A DNA stretch of 64,000 nucleotides from the NCBI RefSeq assembly GCF_004798865.1, contig NW_025335568.1, positions 20,400,143 to 20,464,142 on the forward strand, written 5' to 3'. This stretch comes from Varanus komodoensis (Eukaryota; Chordata; Lepidosauria; Squamata; Varanidae). Shown piece by piece: positions 13,101 through 23,474 of this stretch (the first letter of the stretch is position 1; every line of letters begins with the position of its first letter). Below the pieces are notes generated by a model. That model searched no databases. It saw nothing but the letters and a program-made list of their open reading frames with translations, and was not told where the DNA came from. The position numbers and the translations under genes were made by a program.

Positions 13101-16100
13101 ATGTGATTGATTTTCTTTAGCTTGTCTTGGGTTTACCCAGGGCCATTATAAGTGGGACATAGGACAGCGCAGTGTCTCATTTGCAAAACCATAACCCAAG
13201 TTCAGGTTCAATGCTATGCATGTTTATCCAAAAAAGTCCTATAACCCCAGGCACTGGATTGCACCCTTAGTCTACATTGCATCCTTAGACTCTACAACCA
13301 GTACAGTACTTAAGATACTACAGAGATTAAAAAATTAAGGAGCCCATCTCACTTAACTAAAAGTGCCACTTTTATTTCCACCTTAGACAGTATTGCCATG
13401 TTTAATCACATTTTTAATTACCTCATACAGAAATTCCCCAGAAACCACTTCACCAAAACAAAGATCCAGCAACTCACAAACAAGCCAGGACTCAACTTGT
13501 AAAACCAGTAATCCAAATTTGCCTTCACTAATTAAAAATATTCCTCTTTAATCAATGACTATAGTTGATTAATCTAACCTTTGAATTTGCAGCTCTAATT
13601 CACAACAGCAAGTTATAATCTGATAGTGGATGAGCTTCCCTGTTGTGCCCACAAATCAAGTCTATGCAACTGTAAGCTATAATATGTGATGATAATATAC
13701 TTACCAAGAAGGGGAGGGAGTGAAGGCAGGCCAGGAAATTTAATTAGGCCCATAATTTTACCACCGATGACAGCAAAGAAGAACAGGAACAAAATTCCAA
13801 AGAGGTTTTCTCCAGGCAAACTCTCATTGCCTGTAATAGACCAGACCACAGCCCAGACCAGCACTATTGCTACCCCTGGAAGAAGACAAAGGGGACACAG
13901 TAGACTTCAGCATTTCACAGAATCTCTCTCAGCATTTGTCAGTACATTCATAAAAACTTCACAGGGGAAGGTAATCTATAACTAGAGTATTAGAAGAAAC
14001 CAAATGTGCTTGCAATGTCAGTATTTTTGACACCACTATAACTTTTCCCATAGATTATTTTATTTAAGGCTTTTGTCAAATGCTTCTGTCTTTTGGCATG
14101 CATTTTCATAATCCAGGAAGCTCTTTATAAATCAACCTTTGCCCTCATGTGTAAAGACAGTAAATCACCCCACAATAATTGCAGTTTACCATGTGGCCAC
14201 CAGATAAACACACACCCCTTTCAATTATGGCATATCAGGATGCTCTGGAATGCAATGTATCTCATGGTGCCAGTGAAGTGATGCAGTTTCTATGAGATAA
14301 CCTTTGGTGACCATGGTGTAAGAAAAGCAGGTCCATATCCTGGGAATTACGCCACCATTAGTGCTGTGGGTTTAAAATATTTATTTATAATGATCTTGGG
14401 CAGTGGCTGATCCATCATCAGGTCTTCAATTATGGTTTCAAGTAAGAAGGCAGCATTTGAGACCAATCATTGGCCTTGCTGCAGTGCTACTAACTCATAC
14501 ACGGCAAGAGTCCAGTACCTCTTTAAGACCACAGGCTGAATGCCATTTGGAGAAGTTCAAATGTGTGTGCATATTCCACAAAAGAGGCTGGTGCTAACTC
14601 ACCCCACTGCCCTGCAGCACCAGCACAGTTTAGCTTAAAGCTTTTACTGCCAATAGTTAAGCCTTTAAACCTTAAGCAAATGCATTTAAACCTTTCAAAT
14701 GGGGGTGGGGGGATGCAAAATCTGGAAATTACCAAATTGTGAATGGTTGAGAAAAGGGCTGGGGCCTTCTGGAGAATTCAAGAAGGCCATACTGGAATCC
14801 TTGGAGGGTCAGATTTGCTCCCTGGATATGAGGTTTTATAAGCTTATAATACAGAGTTGGGAGAGGTTAACAAATGCTATGCATGTTCAGACAGAAAACA
14901 CTCCTACAAAACAGCATTCTCCAGCCAGTATGGTCGGCTGCAGAATGCCTGAAGCATTTTTTCTATCTAAAGATGCATAGGACTATGCTCTGAATTCACA
15001 AGTTCCTGGATATGACCTAATTTCAACACATCTCCAACACTGTTAACTTGCTATAATCATGTCTGCCACTTACTTCTGGGTGAGAACACTCATGCTCAGA
15101 GTAATAACTTAAGAATGTTTGCCTGGCGCTCACACTGTTATCTTTCTGGCACTGGGTAAAAAGCTTTTTCTCCCAGTCATTTTAGATTTGATGGTCATTT
15201 TTATTTTTATACATTGTACATGGCTTTCCCTGTTCTGTTTATTATTTTTGTATTATACTTTTATTTCAGATGTATGTAATCCTCTTAGAGAACTTTTATC
15301 AATGGGTAGATTTTTAATTAGAATATAATATATACTTGCAAACACTCAAAGAACAATGTTAGGTATGTGGAAAAGGCAATGAATGGAAAAACATGCACAA
15401 CAAAGTAAAGATATTAAAAGGCTCTTTTACTTGTGGGGGGAAAATCAGTAGTTTTTGTGAGTCTTTGATTCATGCTTCTAAATATGTTTCTTTTTTTAAA
15501 ATTGCAACTATACTATTTTTTAATCTCTCAAGAACTAAGAATGACATTGCTGGTTCTTGGCCAGAATCCCATTCAGGCAAGCTTTAGAGGCAAAACATAC
15601 TTTGCTTTAGCAAGTTTGGCTTGTTCCAAGAAGCAAAGCAGCCTATGTATCTTCATACTATCATGGGCCTTGAACTGGTGCATATGCCACATCTTTCTAT
15701 TTACCAGGCCTATTTACATCATTATTATCCCATCACTCTGGAGTAATGACCCACTTATCTCTTGCAACAGTGGAATATAAAATTCTGCTGCGGTTGAGAG
15801 AGTAACCTGTGAGTAATTCAAGCTTGCTAATAGAGTTGATAAGAGAGTTAATAAGCAGGTGTGGAAGAAATACACTGGAATGACACAATTACAACTCCCA
15901 TCATGCTCAGCCAGTCGTGTCTGCCTGCATATGGTAGAAGACGACATCCAACACATGTGGAGGTACCAGGTTGAGGAAGGCTGCCATACACTATACCTTT
16001 CTGTGTGTGCAGCCTGGTCTGGTCTGCAAAATCAGGAAGGTTATTTCTTTGTTTGTATGTATCTAAATAATTTTCTGGGCCTTATTCAAGGGAAAAAGCC

Positions 16101-19100
16101 TCTTAAGCATTGAGAAGGCCAAAGCAACAGGTCTGGTGGATCACGACTTGTGTAGGTCCATTTCCTCCCCGTTACTTAACCAGAACCTTTGGAAATTAAG
16201 AAAAGATTAACAGAAAATTCCATAGAATACATATTCAACGCAGCAAAGATAAGAGGGTGGCTTCCTTTCTTCACTTTTGAATAAGTATCCCTATTTGTTT
16301 TCTTTACATACCATATGTTACCGCTTTGGCAAGTATGCCTTGTGGGGGACAAGCACATATTTTCCGCAGTTTCGCCAATGTCTCTGACTCAGCCATTGAT
16401 TCCTCAGGCTGTTGCCCACCACTGTTCAGCAGAGCAGTTTCTTCTGTTAGTACAATGCCGTCAGTCGCTTTGGAGTCCAAAATTCTGGCCTCATGAATTA
16501 AAAGGAAGCAAAAATAATAATCTGTAGGCTTCTGCTGAAGTACCAAATAATTGAAAGCTGGAGCGCTAATCATACTCACTAAAAGCATGTACTACTAAAG
16601 TCAATGGGGGTGCATTAGGAATGGAACCAAGCCAGGGCACAAGTGGAGGGGGAGCACAAATTTGCATGTGTTAATTTACTTATGCTCTAACGTTCATGTT
16701 TGACTTCAGGAGATCCTTTCTCCTAAAGACATCCCCATGTATCAAAAGGTGAGAGGAGAACATTTTATTTCAGTAAAAAACCCTCAAGCATAAAGTTTTG
16801 GAGGGGGCAGCAGGAACACAGGTGAAAAAAAACCAGGGGGATCAGATGCAACATAGATAATCAAGGGCCCTTTATTTGCTCACAGTAAGGAGGGTGATGG
16901 GCCAGATGGCTTCCCAGAGATTTGGAGCTGTTCCTAGCAGTAAGCTCCTTCTTGAGGGTCCTGAATATAAATTAACATATTAATAGATTTTATTAAGACT
17001 CTCAAAGCAATGAGAGATGCTATGAAGGTCTCTTGCACCCACACCTGAATTTCTGCAGGCGTCATACAGGTTCATCCTGCATGAAACTGTTTGTCAGGTA
17101 AGGCCCAGTTTCTGATGTCTATCATCTAGGAATCACCAGTGGGATCACAGTCCCCTCCTCCCCACAAAAACTTTGCATAAATGTATCTAAGTTTATTAAC
17201 AGTATTTCATTCAATTGCATGAGTGCACTCTTTTGCCTTTTTAATATATGCAGTGTTGTGTGGTCTACAGCATTGTCAGGTATACTGTCAGAGAATAACA
17301 TGGCAAAACTGCATATAGCCTGCACTGTAAATAGCAAAGAGGTGTAATCCCATACATGTTTAAACAGAAAGAAAGTCCTACAACTCTCAGCAACCTTGGA
17401 ATTGTTGGGCTTTTTGCCTCAAAAGTTGTATAGGCATCTGCCCTAAGCCTATCAAGTGGGAAGTCTATTAAATGGGGAAAAAACAGTGTGGAAAAACTCT
17501 GATGGAAGAGCCAAAATGAATTCACTACTTATCTGAAAAAGTTCCAAATCTCTTCTGCTTGTTTTTGAACCACTCTGTCATTGAATATTTTGTTTTACTT
17601 TGTATTTATGCATCATATTTGTTATCATCCAAGGCAACATGAAATAACAAAGTAAAACAAACTTGGGACAGCGGATACAGTTAATGGAGGAAAGTGATAA
17701 GACAGCTGAGAAGGTCATTTTGGGAGGAGAGGAAAATTCAAAAGAATTCTCAGTAGTAATGGCTGGACATTCTACACATGCTCTGATGAACCACCCTGTT
17801 TTAATAATTCACTGGGTTATCTCTGCATTTATTCCAACTATTCTCTGTAAAAATAGGCATCCTTTGTTGTTTTTTATCTGAATGCATGTCTTTTAAATTA
17901 TTTTTACAACTGAAGTAAACTTAAATAGGGGAAAAACTCAGCTAAAAAAAAACCTTTTAATCTGTTCTGATATTAAACCCTTGACTCTAGCACTATTAGA
18001 TCACAGTATAAAACAGGGTATTTTGACCATTCTATTCTTAGGGCTTCCCTGAAGCAATGGAGAGTGACCACTAGACATTAAAGTATAGTGCAGCAACAAA
18101 GGCAGTCACAGAATGCTACCAACAGAGTTCTATAACTGAGTTTCCTCAAATTAAGTACTGGTATTGGTACAAGAGGTACCATGACTCAGTCTCCCCATTT
18201 CAGGCAGAACTTGCTGATCCAGAGGCTCTAAAGCAAAGGATTATGAAAAATGTTGCTCTTCTCTCCCCACTGCCTACTGCACATTCATTGCAAAATATTT
18301 TCTGTCATTTTTTTCTTCCTTCCAGCTCTCACTCTTAATGTGCAATCCATCTGCTGGCACTGCCAGTTTATTTCATTCTTCCCTCTTGCTGGAAACAGTG
18401 CATGGTCCACAGTACTGAGGCTCACCTGAAAATAGGTTGAAGCCAACAGATGTTTCCTGGTCCACAGTTTGAGAAACAGCACTCTGTATGAATTCAGCTA
18501 CTAAATAAAGTCTCTCCTCCCAGAGACCCATATTCCAAAGCTGTTGCTGGACAGCAATGGCCCCTGGCCCCAAGCATACAATTTTTATAAAAACTACTTT
18601 TCACCTAACAGAAAAACAGTTTTCCAAAAAATGCAGTACTAACAAATTTGGCCAAGCACAGAACTCCAGGGGGAGGGAAAGTAGTCAAACTCCTGGAGCC
18701 ACTTTCAAACTTTAACTTGTGTCAAAATAAACACTTTCTTAACTTTTCTACCTCAAAATTGGCACAGACTATCATCAAACCTACTTCTTCTACGCTGTCA
18801 AATTTCTAATAATCTGCTGGACTATTTACTAAACACCAGCTGCTCCCCCATTTCTCCTGATAATGCTGAAATGCAATTCATCTGCCTTGCCCATAACAGG
18901 ACTGCAACTCTGGCTGTACAGTCACTTCATCAGATTACCCTTCAGTTTTGTCCAAAACCCTTATTCCTTACACAATTCTATTGACAAAACCTTGCAGTCT
19001 GTTGAGCCTACCTGAGGCCTTGTCTTAGTCGCAGAGTTCCTTTCCGATAGTGCCTGCAGAAGAGCCTGAGCTGAACTGACCTTTATACAAGTCTAGTCAT

Positions 19101-21088
19101 GTGATAGGAGCTGTCCAAGGATTAATTCTCTGGGATGGGTGACAGACAAATCTAACAAAAAAAGCAGAACAAAGTCCCAAGGATCCTGGGAATGGCACTG
19201 TGAGCCGAAAGAGACCTCTCCTATGTTACAGCTGCAGTTATAAATGAGAGAAGATGATTTGGAGAAAAAAGGAGAAGGCACCCCTGAGGAGACCTGGAAG
19301 GAGACTGTTCTGTGATTTGCAAGCTGCCAGCAGATTGGGCCAGAGAAAATTAACTGTGCTACCAAGTCTAAGATCTGTTAAAGGGCTATACAGGAAGAAG
19401 TCACTTCAGGAACTATGTTGAACTGTAGTTGCTGGAAACACTATTTGGACCAGGGGCTACTGCTGTACATGGTACCTGCATTAAGTCACATGGCTTTGCA
19501 TTTTGCATTTTACAAAAGCATGAATACTGTAAAGTGCGGTTTAGCCATCAGTGAGAAGAGGCTGGGACTGAGAATGAGTCCAATATATATCTGAAACATG
19601 GATGTCTTGCTGAATTCTTCTATGCTTGCTATGTCAGAGGTGGGGTATCTTTTTTTTTTTTTTTTTTAAACTCAGAAGGTCAAATGGGCTCCTAGCATGT
19701 CAGGTGGGCATACCAATCACAAATTCATACACTCCCTGCTCCTGAAATTGCTTCCCCCTCTACTACAATAAGTGGGGTTTTTGGGGGGGGGCAGAGGTAA
19801 CTAATTAAAAAACTATTCCACTTTTTTTAAAAGCCTGATTGCAGCAAGAGAGGGCTGATTTCTGGGTGAGGAGCAGAGAGGTCACAGCACTGGGGAGAGA
19901 AGGATTAGCCTGGGGTGTTGCACCCTTCTCATCCTAAGGCTCAAACTTTATTTCAGAGATGCTCTTGAAGCCCAGTGGTGCCGGGTGGGACAAAAGCAAA
20001 AGAAGAGCCAGAAATGCTAAAATTACTGGAGCTTAAAGCTCTTACTGCCAATAACATGGATTTTATAGAGATATGTGATTGATTACATTTCTATATGGCC
20101 AATAGCCTAATCTATTTTAACCTTTTAGAATGGGAAGAAAACTACACAAAACCCAGGAAAGCTACATAAACAGTGGCGGGGCCCAGAGAAGGTGGATGTA
20201 GCCACCTGCTGGACCTGGGTAGAACTGGATTTGGCCCCAGCTTGAAGTTCTGTGTTAGCCCATCCCTCCTCAGAAGTAGCTACCTCCTCACCCCTTACAC
20301 TGCATTTCTCCTGCTCCCATGCAATACACCAGGATTGTAGAGTTATTTAAAGCCCGAATGCAGCATGGGAGAGTTTTTGAAGTAGGTGTAACAAGTGGAG
20401 GTTAGCCTTTTCTTCCTCCATTGCACTCCCTCTCTGATGAAGGCTTCTAAAAAGCCTAAATGTAGCATAGCCAGTAGGGAGAACTTGCTAAGGAGGGAGA
20501 AAGAGAAATCTCCAATTAGCTGTTTACAGCTAACAAATTTCCCAATCTTAGGGAGAAGCAGGCATAGGAAGAAATTGGCAGGCTATTTGGAGACACATAC
20601 ACCCCACCCCCCTGCATACATGCAGCTCATATTTGGCCTGCAGGCTGGAGATCTCCATTCTTAACCTAAATCATCCATATAGTAAAATGTTCTTAATAGC
20701 ATGGGGCAGGGAAGCAGAGGGAAGCTCTACTGCCTGTGTGATCTACTTGTACATTCACAAAGCTTCCGGGCATGTGATTCTTATAGCAATACCAGCAAGT
20801 TCCCCCCACCCCCAGATTAGGTTGCTGAAAAGCAACATTTGAAGGAAAATCTGGAGTGGAAAGACAGATGTCTGTTCCATAATTTAGTTACTATTTTCTC
20901 CTAGCTCCAGTTGGTGGATGTCGGAGGGTCCTGGTAAAAAAACAAAGCATATCCTGAAAACCTGAAGTCTACCCAGCCCTGTAATAACAAATACCTGACT
21001 TGCATGAGGCACTGGAATACCATCCTTGTTTGTGGACAGCACTGTGTCCTCACTTTTTGCCACCAGATCTTCTGCCATTTTGACCAGC
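901..21088 (-). CDS. SLC9B2: SLC9B2 (NHA2) sodium/hydrogen exchanger, complete coding region in 11 exons
   Basis: Minus-strand gene whose coding exons are 20995-21078, 16312-16489, 13705-13875, 12436-12578, 11371-11498, 6775-6950, 5050-5156, 4650-4799, 3699-3807, 1310-1446 and 901-1140. All junctions keep phase and total 1623 nt, a 540-residue protein; human SLC9B2 is 537 by memory. The family is a CPA2-type Na+(Li+)/H+ antiporter of plasma and endolysosomal or mitochondrial membranes. Seen directly: a soluble N-terminus of about 100 residues, many hydrophobic segments, and the ion-binding pair Asp275-Asp276 in GSFDDILAITGF, matching human Asp278/279. The membrane core follows human closely, while the first 75 residues diverge. 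The ATG chosen is the first in the first coding exon and lies 10 nt inside a good acceptor. Upstream noncoding exon(s) probably start in the CpG-rich block near 28 kb. Confidence 0.95.
1310..1446 (-). CDS. SLC9B2: SLC9B2 coding exon 10
   Basis: 137 nt encoding LCVAILAVGLTARIAATFLM and ELKEKIFISMAWIPKATVQ. The last is the conserved re-entrant region of human (FAWLPKATVQ). The acceptor is TTTTTTTTCTGTAG and the donor GTAAAG. Confidence 0.97.
1463..1508 (-). repeat. LINE 3' tail next to SLC9B2 exon 10 acceptor
   Basis: On the minus strand it reads ATGGGCAGTATAGAAATAAA plus an A/T-rich tail, the usual 3' terminus of L2/CR1-clade LINEs here. It stops about 17 nt before the exon 10 acceptor. Confidence 0.6.
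1510..1616 (+). repeat. LINE 3' tail
   Basis: Plus-orientation tail with GTAAGCTGTCCAGAGATTTT, ACAGCATATAAAAAC and a terminal AATAAATGAATAAA, the same architecture as other L2/CR1 tails in the window. Confidence 0.6.
1620..3285 (-). repeat. L2/CR1-clade LINE, reverse transcriptase and C-terminal part, broken
   Basis: Minus-strand fragments read in order as a LINE ORF2. They are ANIPLLGKVFEQVMAEQLQA (about 3107), FRPVFQTES, LDLSAAFDMFDH (about 2870), ILSPMLFNIYINQLGE, and YADDTQAYLSF, the catalytic YADD box near 2640. A C-terminal domain and 3' tail follow at lower coordinates. Frames are interrupted many times, so this is a dead copy without its 5' half. It fills much of the intron between SLC9B2 exons 9 and 10. 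Confidence 0.88.
3380..3680 (+). repeat. CR1-like LINE 3' fragment
   Basis: Contains GATGGCTTTAAAGACTGGAT, GCAGTACACCTATG, GTTGCTGGGAAATATGGGTG, and ends GCTCTTCTTATGTTCTTA. The same block order is found at 30545 and 61440, and in reverse at 54906. Its terminus stops about 18-20 bp from the SLC9B2 exon 9 donor. Confidence 0.7.
3699..3807 (-). CDS. SLC9B2: SLC9B2 coding exon 9
   Basis: 109 nt with KEVEKNIAVAWDIFQPFLFG and LIGAEISIGSLKPETVG, near-identical to human VEKIIAVAWDIFQPLLFGLIGAEVSI. It is bounded by TTTTTCCTGCAG and GTAAGT. The 3' end of a LINE fragment lies about 20 bp past the donor. Confidence 0.97.
4650..4799 (-). CDS. SLC9B2: SLC9B2 coding exon 8
   Basis: Exactly 50 codons, phase 0 at both ends. 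It carries KRTFYLMALSIFAIFG and GFPGTGGLCTIVLAFLAGM, two membrane helices matching human. It is bounded by GATCCTAG and GTGAGT. Confidence 0.96.
5050..5156 (-). CDS. SLC9B2: SLC9B2 coding exon 7
   Basis: 107 nt between TTTCCTAAACAG and GTAAAG. It encodes STLNNILHGILEVAVGIATG through FIRYFPSKDQ, matching human VLRGVLEVVIGVATG and FIQYFPSRDQ. Confidence 0.96.
5615..6010. repeat. Possible non-autonomous DNA transposon (MITE-like)
   Basis: Repeated alternation of CCCACAG, CCATGAATT and AACTCA-type words, with GTCATGTGACATG near the right end. It resembles the copies at 23475 and 63485. Ends are not defined and the call rests on shared vocabulary only. Confidence 0.35.
6190..6300 (+). repeat. L2-clade LINE 3' tail, young-looking
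   Basis: Contains GAGCCGCCCCGAGGCTTCGG and AAATGGGGCGGCATAGAA, then an AATAAATAAATA tail. It is nearly identical to the tails at 37480 (reverse), 44090 and 61845, so this family was active recently relative to the other LINE debris. Confidence 0.85.
6318..6375 (+). repeat. Second, older LINE 3' tail
   Basis: CAACCACCCAGAGAGCTTCT followed by GGGTGGTATACAAATTAACT is another L2/CR1-type terminus directly behind the younger tail. The younger copy may have inserted into the older one. Confidence 0.6.
6775..6950 (-). CDS. SLC9B2: SLC9B2 coding exon 6 (ion-binding Asp-Asp motif)
   Basis: 176 nt encoding FVLGAVSPAVVVPSMLILQ followed by GIPTLLMAAGSFDDILAITG. The Asp-Asp pair (residues 275-276) is the proton/sodium site of this family. 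The exon is almost invariant relative to human. Confidence 0.97.
7035..7640. repeat. Possible solo LTR remnant (fossil)
   Basis: A TG-started stretch that includes GGGTTAATAGAG and, near its end, an AATAAACTC signal followed by a short tail. It has the general look of a solitary LTR, but no internal retroviral part and no clear target duplication were seen. It is old if real. Confidence 0.2.
8205..8312 (-). repeat. tRNA-derived SINE, minus copy
   Basis: The minus strand reads GCTCAGTAGAACCATATTCT, GGTCCCTGGTTCAGTCTCTG and TAAGTAGGGCTGAAACAATT. This follows the tRNA head plus CCAGGTAGGGCTG body of the family at 25258. Confidence 0.7.
9060..9332 (-). repeat. Sauria-type SINE with (ATTC)n tail
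   Basis: In minus sense it runs from GAGAGCCAGTGTAGTGTAGT (tRNA-like A box) through a B-box-like region, GGTGACTTTGTGG, CTCAGCCCAACCTACCTCAC and GGTGGGATATAAA, to a (GAAT)n tail. This block order is the lizard Sauria SINE. Confidence 0.85.
9063..9099 (+). repeat. (ATTC)n microsatellite at SINE tail
   Basis: About eight perfect ATTC units; it is the tail of the minus-oriented SINE at 9060. Confidence 0.95.
10019..11362. mobile_element. Non-autonomous DNA transposon with TA target duplication, Tc1/mariner-pogo-like
   Basis: Ends are inverted repeats of about 28 bp. The left begins CCATATTTTTCGCTCTACAA and the right, read inward, CTGTATTTTTCGCTCTATAA; both continue GACGCAC. TA flanks each side at 10017-10018 and 11363-11364. 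The interior holds a GC-rich tandem duplication (10100-10440), a nested SINE (10688-10920), and near 11090-11132 an open stretch ending NSDSSDDEFYGFNEN and a stop. That last piece resembles the acidic C-terminus of pogo/Tigger transposases. No intact transposase is present. The superfamily call is inferred from TA and the tail, and is uncertain. Confidence 0.75.
10688..10920 (+). repeat. Sauria-type SINE nested in the DNA transposon
   Basis: A nearly full copy: GTGTGGTGTAGTGGTGAAGA A-box region, GGGTTCTAGTCCC B box, GGGCCAGTCACAGACTCTCA, CCTCACAGGGTTGTTGTTG, CAGGATATAAATC and an A-rich tail. It inserted after the transposon landed. Confidence 0.9.
11371..11498 (-). CDS. SLC9B2: SLC9B2 coding exon 5
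   Basis: 128 nt, 42 codons plus GG. The translation ALKKLKAVCLRLSLGPCLTE...PWEWGFMLG aligns with human ALKKLKGVCVRLSMGPCIVE...PWQWGFILG. The exon contains in-frame triplets on the minus strand but no long ATG-initiated ORF, so it is easily overlooked. Its donor GGGTAAGC lies only a few bases from the end of a DNA transposon at 10019-11362. Confidence 0.95.
12436..12578 (-). CDS. SLC9B2: SLC9B2 coding exon 4
   Basis: 143 nt between CCATTAG and GTGAAG. It encodes MLLVGFLIRNVPVI and IALAIILIRAGLGLDAK, two transporter helices strongly conserved with human. It ends in phase 0. Confidence 0.96.
12843..12970. repeat. Hairpin repeat family copy (GATGGGAGTTGTAGT)
   Basis: TCTGGTGCCCTCTAGATATG opens the copy. 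Then come TACAATACCCATCA and its near inverse TGATGGGAGTTGTAGT, followed by ACATCTGGATG. The two arms make an imperfect palindrome. Related copies are at 15875, 21575, 26835, 31545, 32245, 47195 and 58935. Confidence 0.7.
13705..13875 (-). CDS. SLC9B2: SLC9B2 coding exon 3 (first membrane segments)
   Basis: 171 nt, phase 1 in and phase 1 out. It encodes a hydrophobic stretch with WAVVWSITGNESLPGENLFG followed by a Pro-rich turn, FPGLPSLPPLLG. Both blocks are nearly identical to human NHA2. Confidence 0.96.
13876..16311 (-). other. SLC9B2 intron 2 (between coding exons 2 and 3)
   Basis: Holds one hairpin-repeat copy at 15875 and otherwise A/T-rich sequence in which I recognise no gene or named repeat. 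Confidence 0.5.
15875..15995. repeat. Hairpin repeat family copy
   Basis: ACAACTCCCATCATGCTCAG on one arm and ACATGTGGAGGTACCAGGTT on the other, with the GAAGGCTGCC end typical of this family. Confidence 0.65.
16312..16489 (-). CDS. SLC9B2: SLC9B2 coding exon 2 (cytosolic N-terminal tail)
   Basis: 59 codons plus one base between a TTAATTCATGAG acceptor and a GTATGT donor. The start is divergent, but the end KICACPPQGILAKAVTYG aligns with human ACPPHGLLDRVITN just before the first membrane segment. Only the GAG acceptor keeps phase 0 with exon 1. Confidence 0.9.
16490..19632 (-). other. SLC9B2 intron 1 (between coding exons 1 and 2), no gene seen
   Basis: A/T-rich sequence without recognisable coding exons or well-preserved repeats. 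The ORFs present are short and lack splice or homology support. Confidence 0.45.
19633..20668. repeat. Possible hAT-like non-autonomous element with internal repeats
   Basis: Starts CAGAGGTGGGGTATC. It ends with a reverse-complement-like terminus whose inward reading is AATGGAGATCTCCAGCCTGC and AGGCCAAATATGAG, typical of reptile hAT ends. Inside, an AAGCC-GA-TGCAGCA word recurs near 19833, 20352 and 20451. No target duplication was found. Confidence 0.4.
20995..21088 (-). CDS. SLC9B2: SLC9B2 coding exon 1 (start codon at 21078-21076)
   Basis: A pyrimidine-rich acceptor ends at 21089. Ten nt of 5'UTR precede ATG, then 28 codons beginning MAEDLVAKSED and ending HASQ, then a GTATTT donor. The start MxED resembles human MGDEDK, but the rest is divergent, so this exon rests on position, phase-0 fit to the next exon and good splice sites. 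A different or additional N-terminal exon cannot be excluded. Confidence 0.72.
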
Positions 21089-21574
21089 CTAAGAATGAAG
21101 GAAGAAAGGAACACCTGAACTTTTACACCTGTTTTCCCTCTTTTATAACCAGCTTCAAACATTTTTCAGCAACACTGGGAACTTTTCAGCTTGCATCATT
21201 TTTAAAGGGAATGGAACTTTACTGTGTTTCAGTAGTGGGTAACTGCATTTTCCCCCGAGGTTGGATCTCAAGGTAAGGCAAATCCACCAACTATTTCATC
21301 CGAACCATGGAAGCACATGGTATTAATCAAAGTTCACTTCAGCTTGATCATGTCTGTATTTTGAAAACTTGTATGCACTTTTGTACTCAAGTCACTGTAT
21401 AATAGAAAGGTAATACAATTCCAATTTGACAACTGTTCCATAAACCAGTGAATGTGCCACACAACTATAAAAAACAGTCATAAACCCAAATGGGGAAATA
21501 CCTACACTGCAAATTTCCCATGGGAAAGCTATGAAGCTGATACACATATGTCTTGGTCATTATCACTAATGCAA

Positions 21575-21700
21575 GGATAGGTAACCTCTTCACACTTTTT
21601 GAACTACCAGAGCAGACTCAGCTAATATGGCTAGTGGAAAGGGAATTATGGGGGTTGAAGATAAAAAATCCCAGAAGACACCAGGTTGTCTACCTACACT
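21575..21700. repeat. Hairpin repeat family copy, decayed
   Basis: AGGATAGGTAACCTCTTCAC through GGGAATTATGGGGGTTGAAG to ACACCAGGTTGTCTACC. It has the order of the family with many substitutions. Confidence 0.5.
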
Positions 21701-22855
21701 CTAATGTGTCACAGACTTGCATAGTGTGCAGTGCACCATAAAGTTGGGCAGGTTACTGATGCTGCAAAGTGACTACTAGGAACATCTCGTCATAATGCTG
21801 TTCCTGTCTTCACAGCTGAAGCATGAGCCCAATAGGCCTGACAGCTGAATAAGGGAGAGTTTACACACGCATGGTCATCATCCCTCAATCCAATGATGTC
21901 TTGTGCATGTGTGTGAAGCAACCAGCACAAATCAAAGACCCCTGGACAGACTTCCATGTTTCTGATTTCATCCCGAAGACAACCGTTTTCAATAGTGGAA
22001 ATTCAGATATTCAGCTGTGATTCCTCAAATAAGAAATGGGAACAGAGTTATATATAGACATGTGTAAATCAATCCTAAACATATATCTAGAGAGGAAGTT
22101 AGTATGTTCACCTTTTCACATGACCCTGAATGTGGGGGGAAGGCTCTGTCTCCACACCCATGTCTCTACCTGTAACACTCAGCAATAGCATAGAATGAAT
22201 CTGTATTGATATCAGATCATGGACTACACAAGCTCATACCTGCTGTGCAGATGAATGAGGTACTACAGTAGATTCAGTATGCTTCATCCATGACTTAAAA
22301 GGTTCAGATGCACTAAATGAAAGTATCTTATTCCACCCTGGGAAGATGAAGCTCAAAATTCTTTTCAGAGTCAATGAAACACAGCTGCTGGTGGCAGGTA
22401 CGGATTATGTGAAATTGCACGTGTTTCCAATGGGGAACTCCTAGCCCTGCCAATCAGAAGGCAAAGGAAGAGCGTCTACATTGCACCAACCCACCCTTTC
22501 AGTAAGCCATGATGGGTTGACTGTTTTGAACAATCAGACTCACTTTGGATAATTGGGCTCTTCCCTCTCCCTCCTCCTCCCTTAGTCCTGCTGTGGGTAA
22601 CACGGGGAACATGGCAGGACCGCCAAGATGTCACCCTCTTCCCCACCACAATTGTGAGCTGTTTCATGCCTGCCATGGCCTTTTTGCACCCCAAATTTGG
22701 GTTTTTTCCCCCCTGGAAGATGCAAAAATCTACCAAGTGCTTCTTGGGCACTTTTGGGGCAGCTGACACTAAAAGCTTGTTTTGACAGCTATGAACAGTC
22801 CCTTCAATGGTCCTCAGCAACAATCAGGTTGCAGTAAACCTTGGTTACTAAGCTT

Positions 22856-22868
22856 CCCCCCCCCCCCC
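22856..22868 (+). repeat. Poly-C run
   Basis: About thirteen consecutive C, a simple run in SLC9B2 upstream intron. Confidence 0.9.
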
Positions 22869-23474
22869 GCACATCAATTTCTAACTAATGTTGGCAAATA
22901 TTTGCAATTTGAAATCATGTGTGTATTTATCTGACCCATGCTTGCACAACTATGGGCATTTGCAGTTACATGGGCGTATGCATGGGGATACTTGGGTGGG
23001 GGCTGCCTGCTGGAAAAAGTCCAGCAGAGATCCACACTGGTCATCGTCCCACAAAGGCTGCGAGTGCATTCCTTTTTGCTTTGGCTACCTCTGTCAGCTC
23101 CTGCACCTGCAACCTCTGTGGACAAAGCCCAGCAGAACCTTGGAGGAAATGCTCATGGTTGCCTTTTAAAAAAACCTTTCTCCCACAATTTTTCAGGTTG
23201 CAAGTTTTTCAAAGTTGTTTTTTCCCACTGGAGCATTTTGAAGGGAAAGTCTTCAGTGCTCCAAACAGGGATTACAAAACAGGGATTTCACAATCAACAA
23301 CAAAAAGTGCAAAAAAAGCCATGGTAAGCTTGTAATTGTGCCCGGGGGGAGGGGAAGCCACTGCCGACTTGCAAAAGTGCAATTTTGGGATGAGTAGCAT
23401 GGCTAGGTGTCATGTCACACTTGACAAGAGTGGCTAGATGGTTTTGGAACTTTTGCCAAAGGAGTACTACTAGC

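Noticed and set aside
22476-23335. Several overlapping ORFs of 73-138 codons
   Set aside because: No splice partners or domain; frames overlap on both strands as in chance ORFs.
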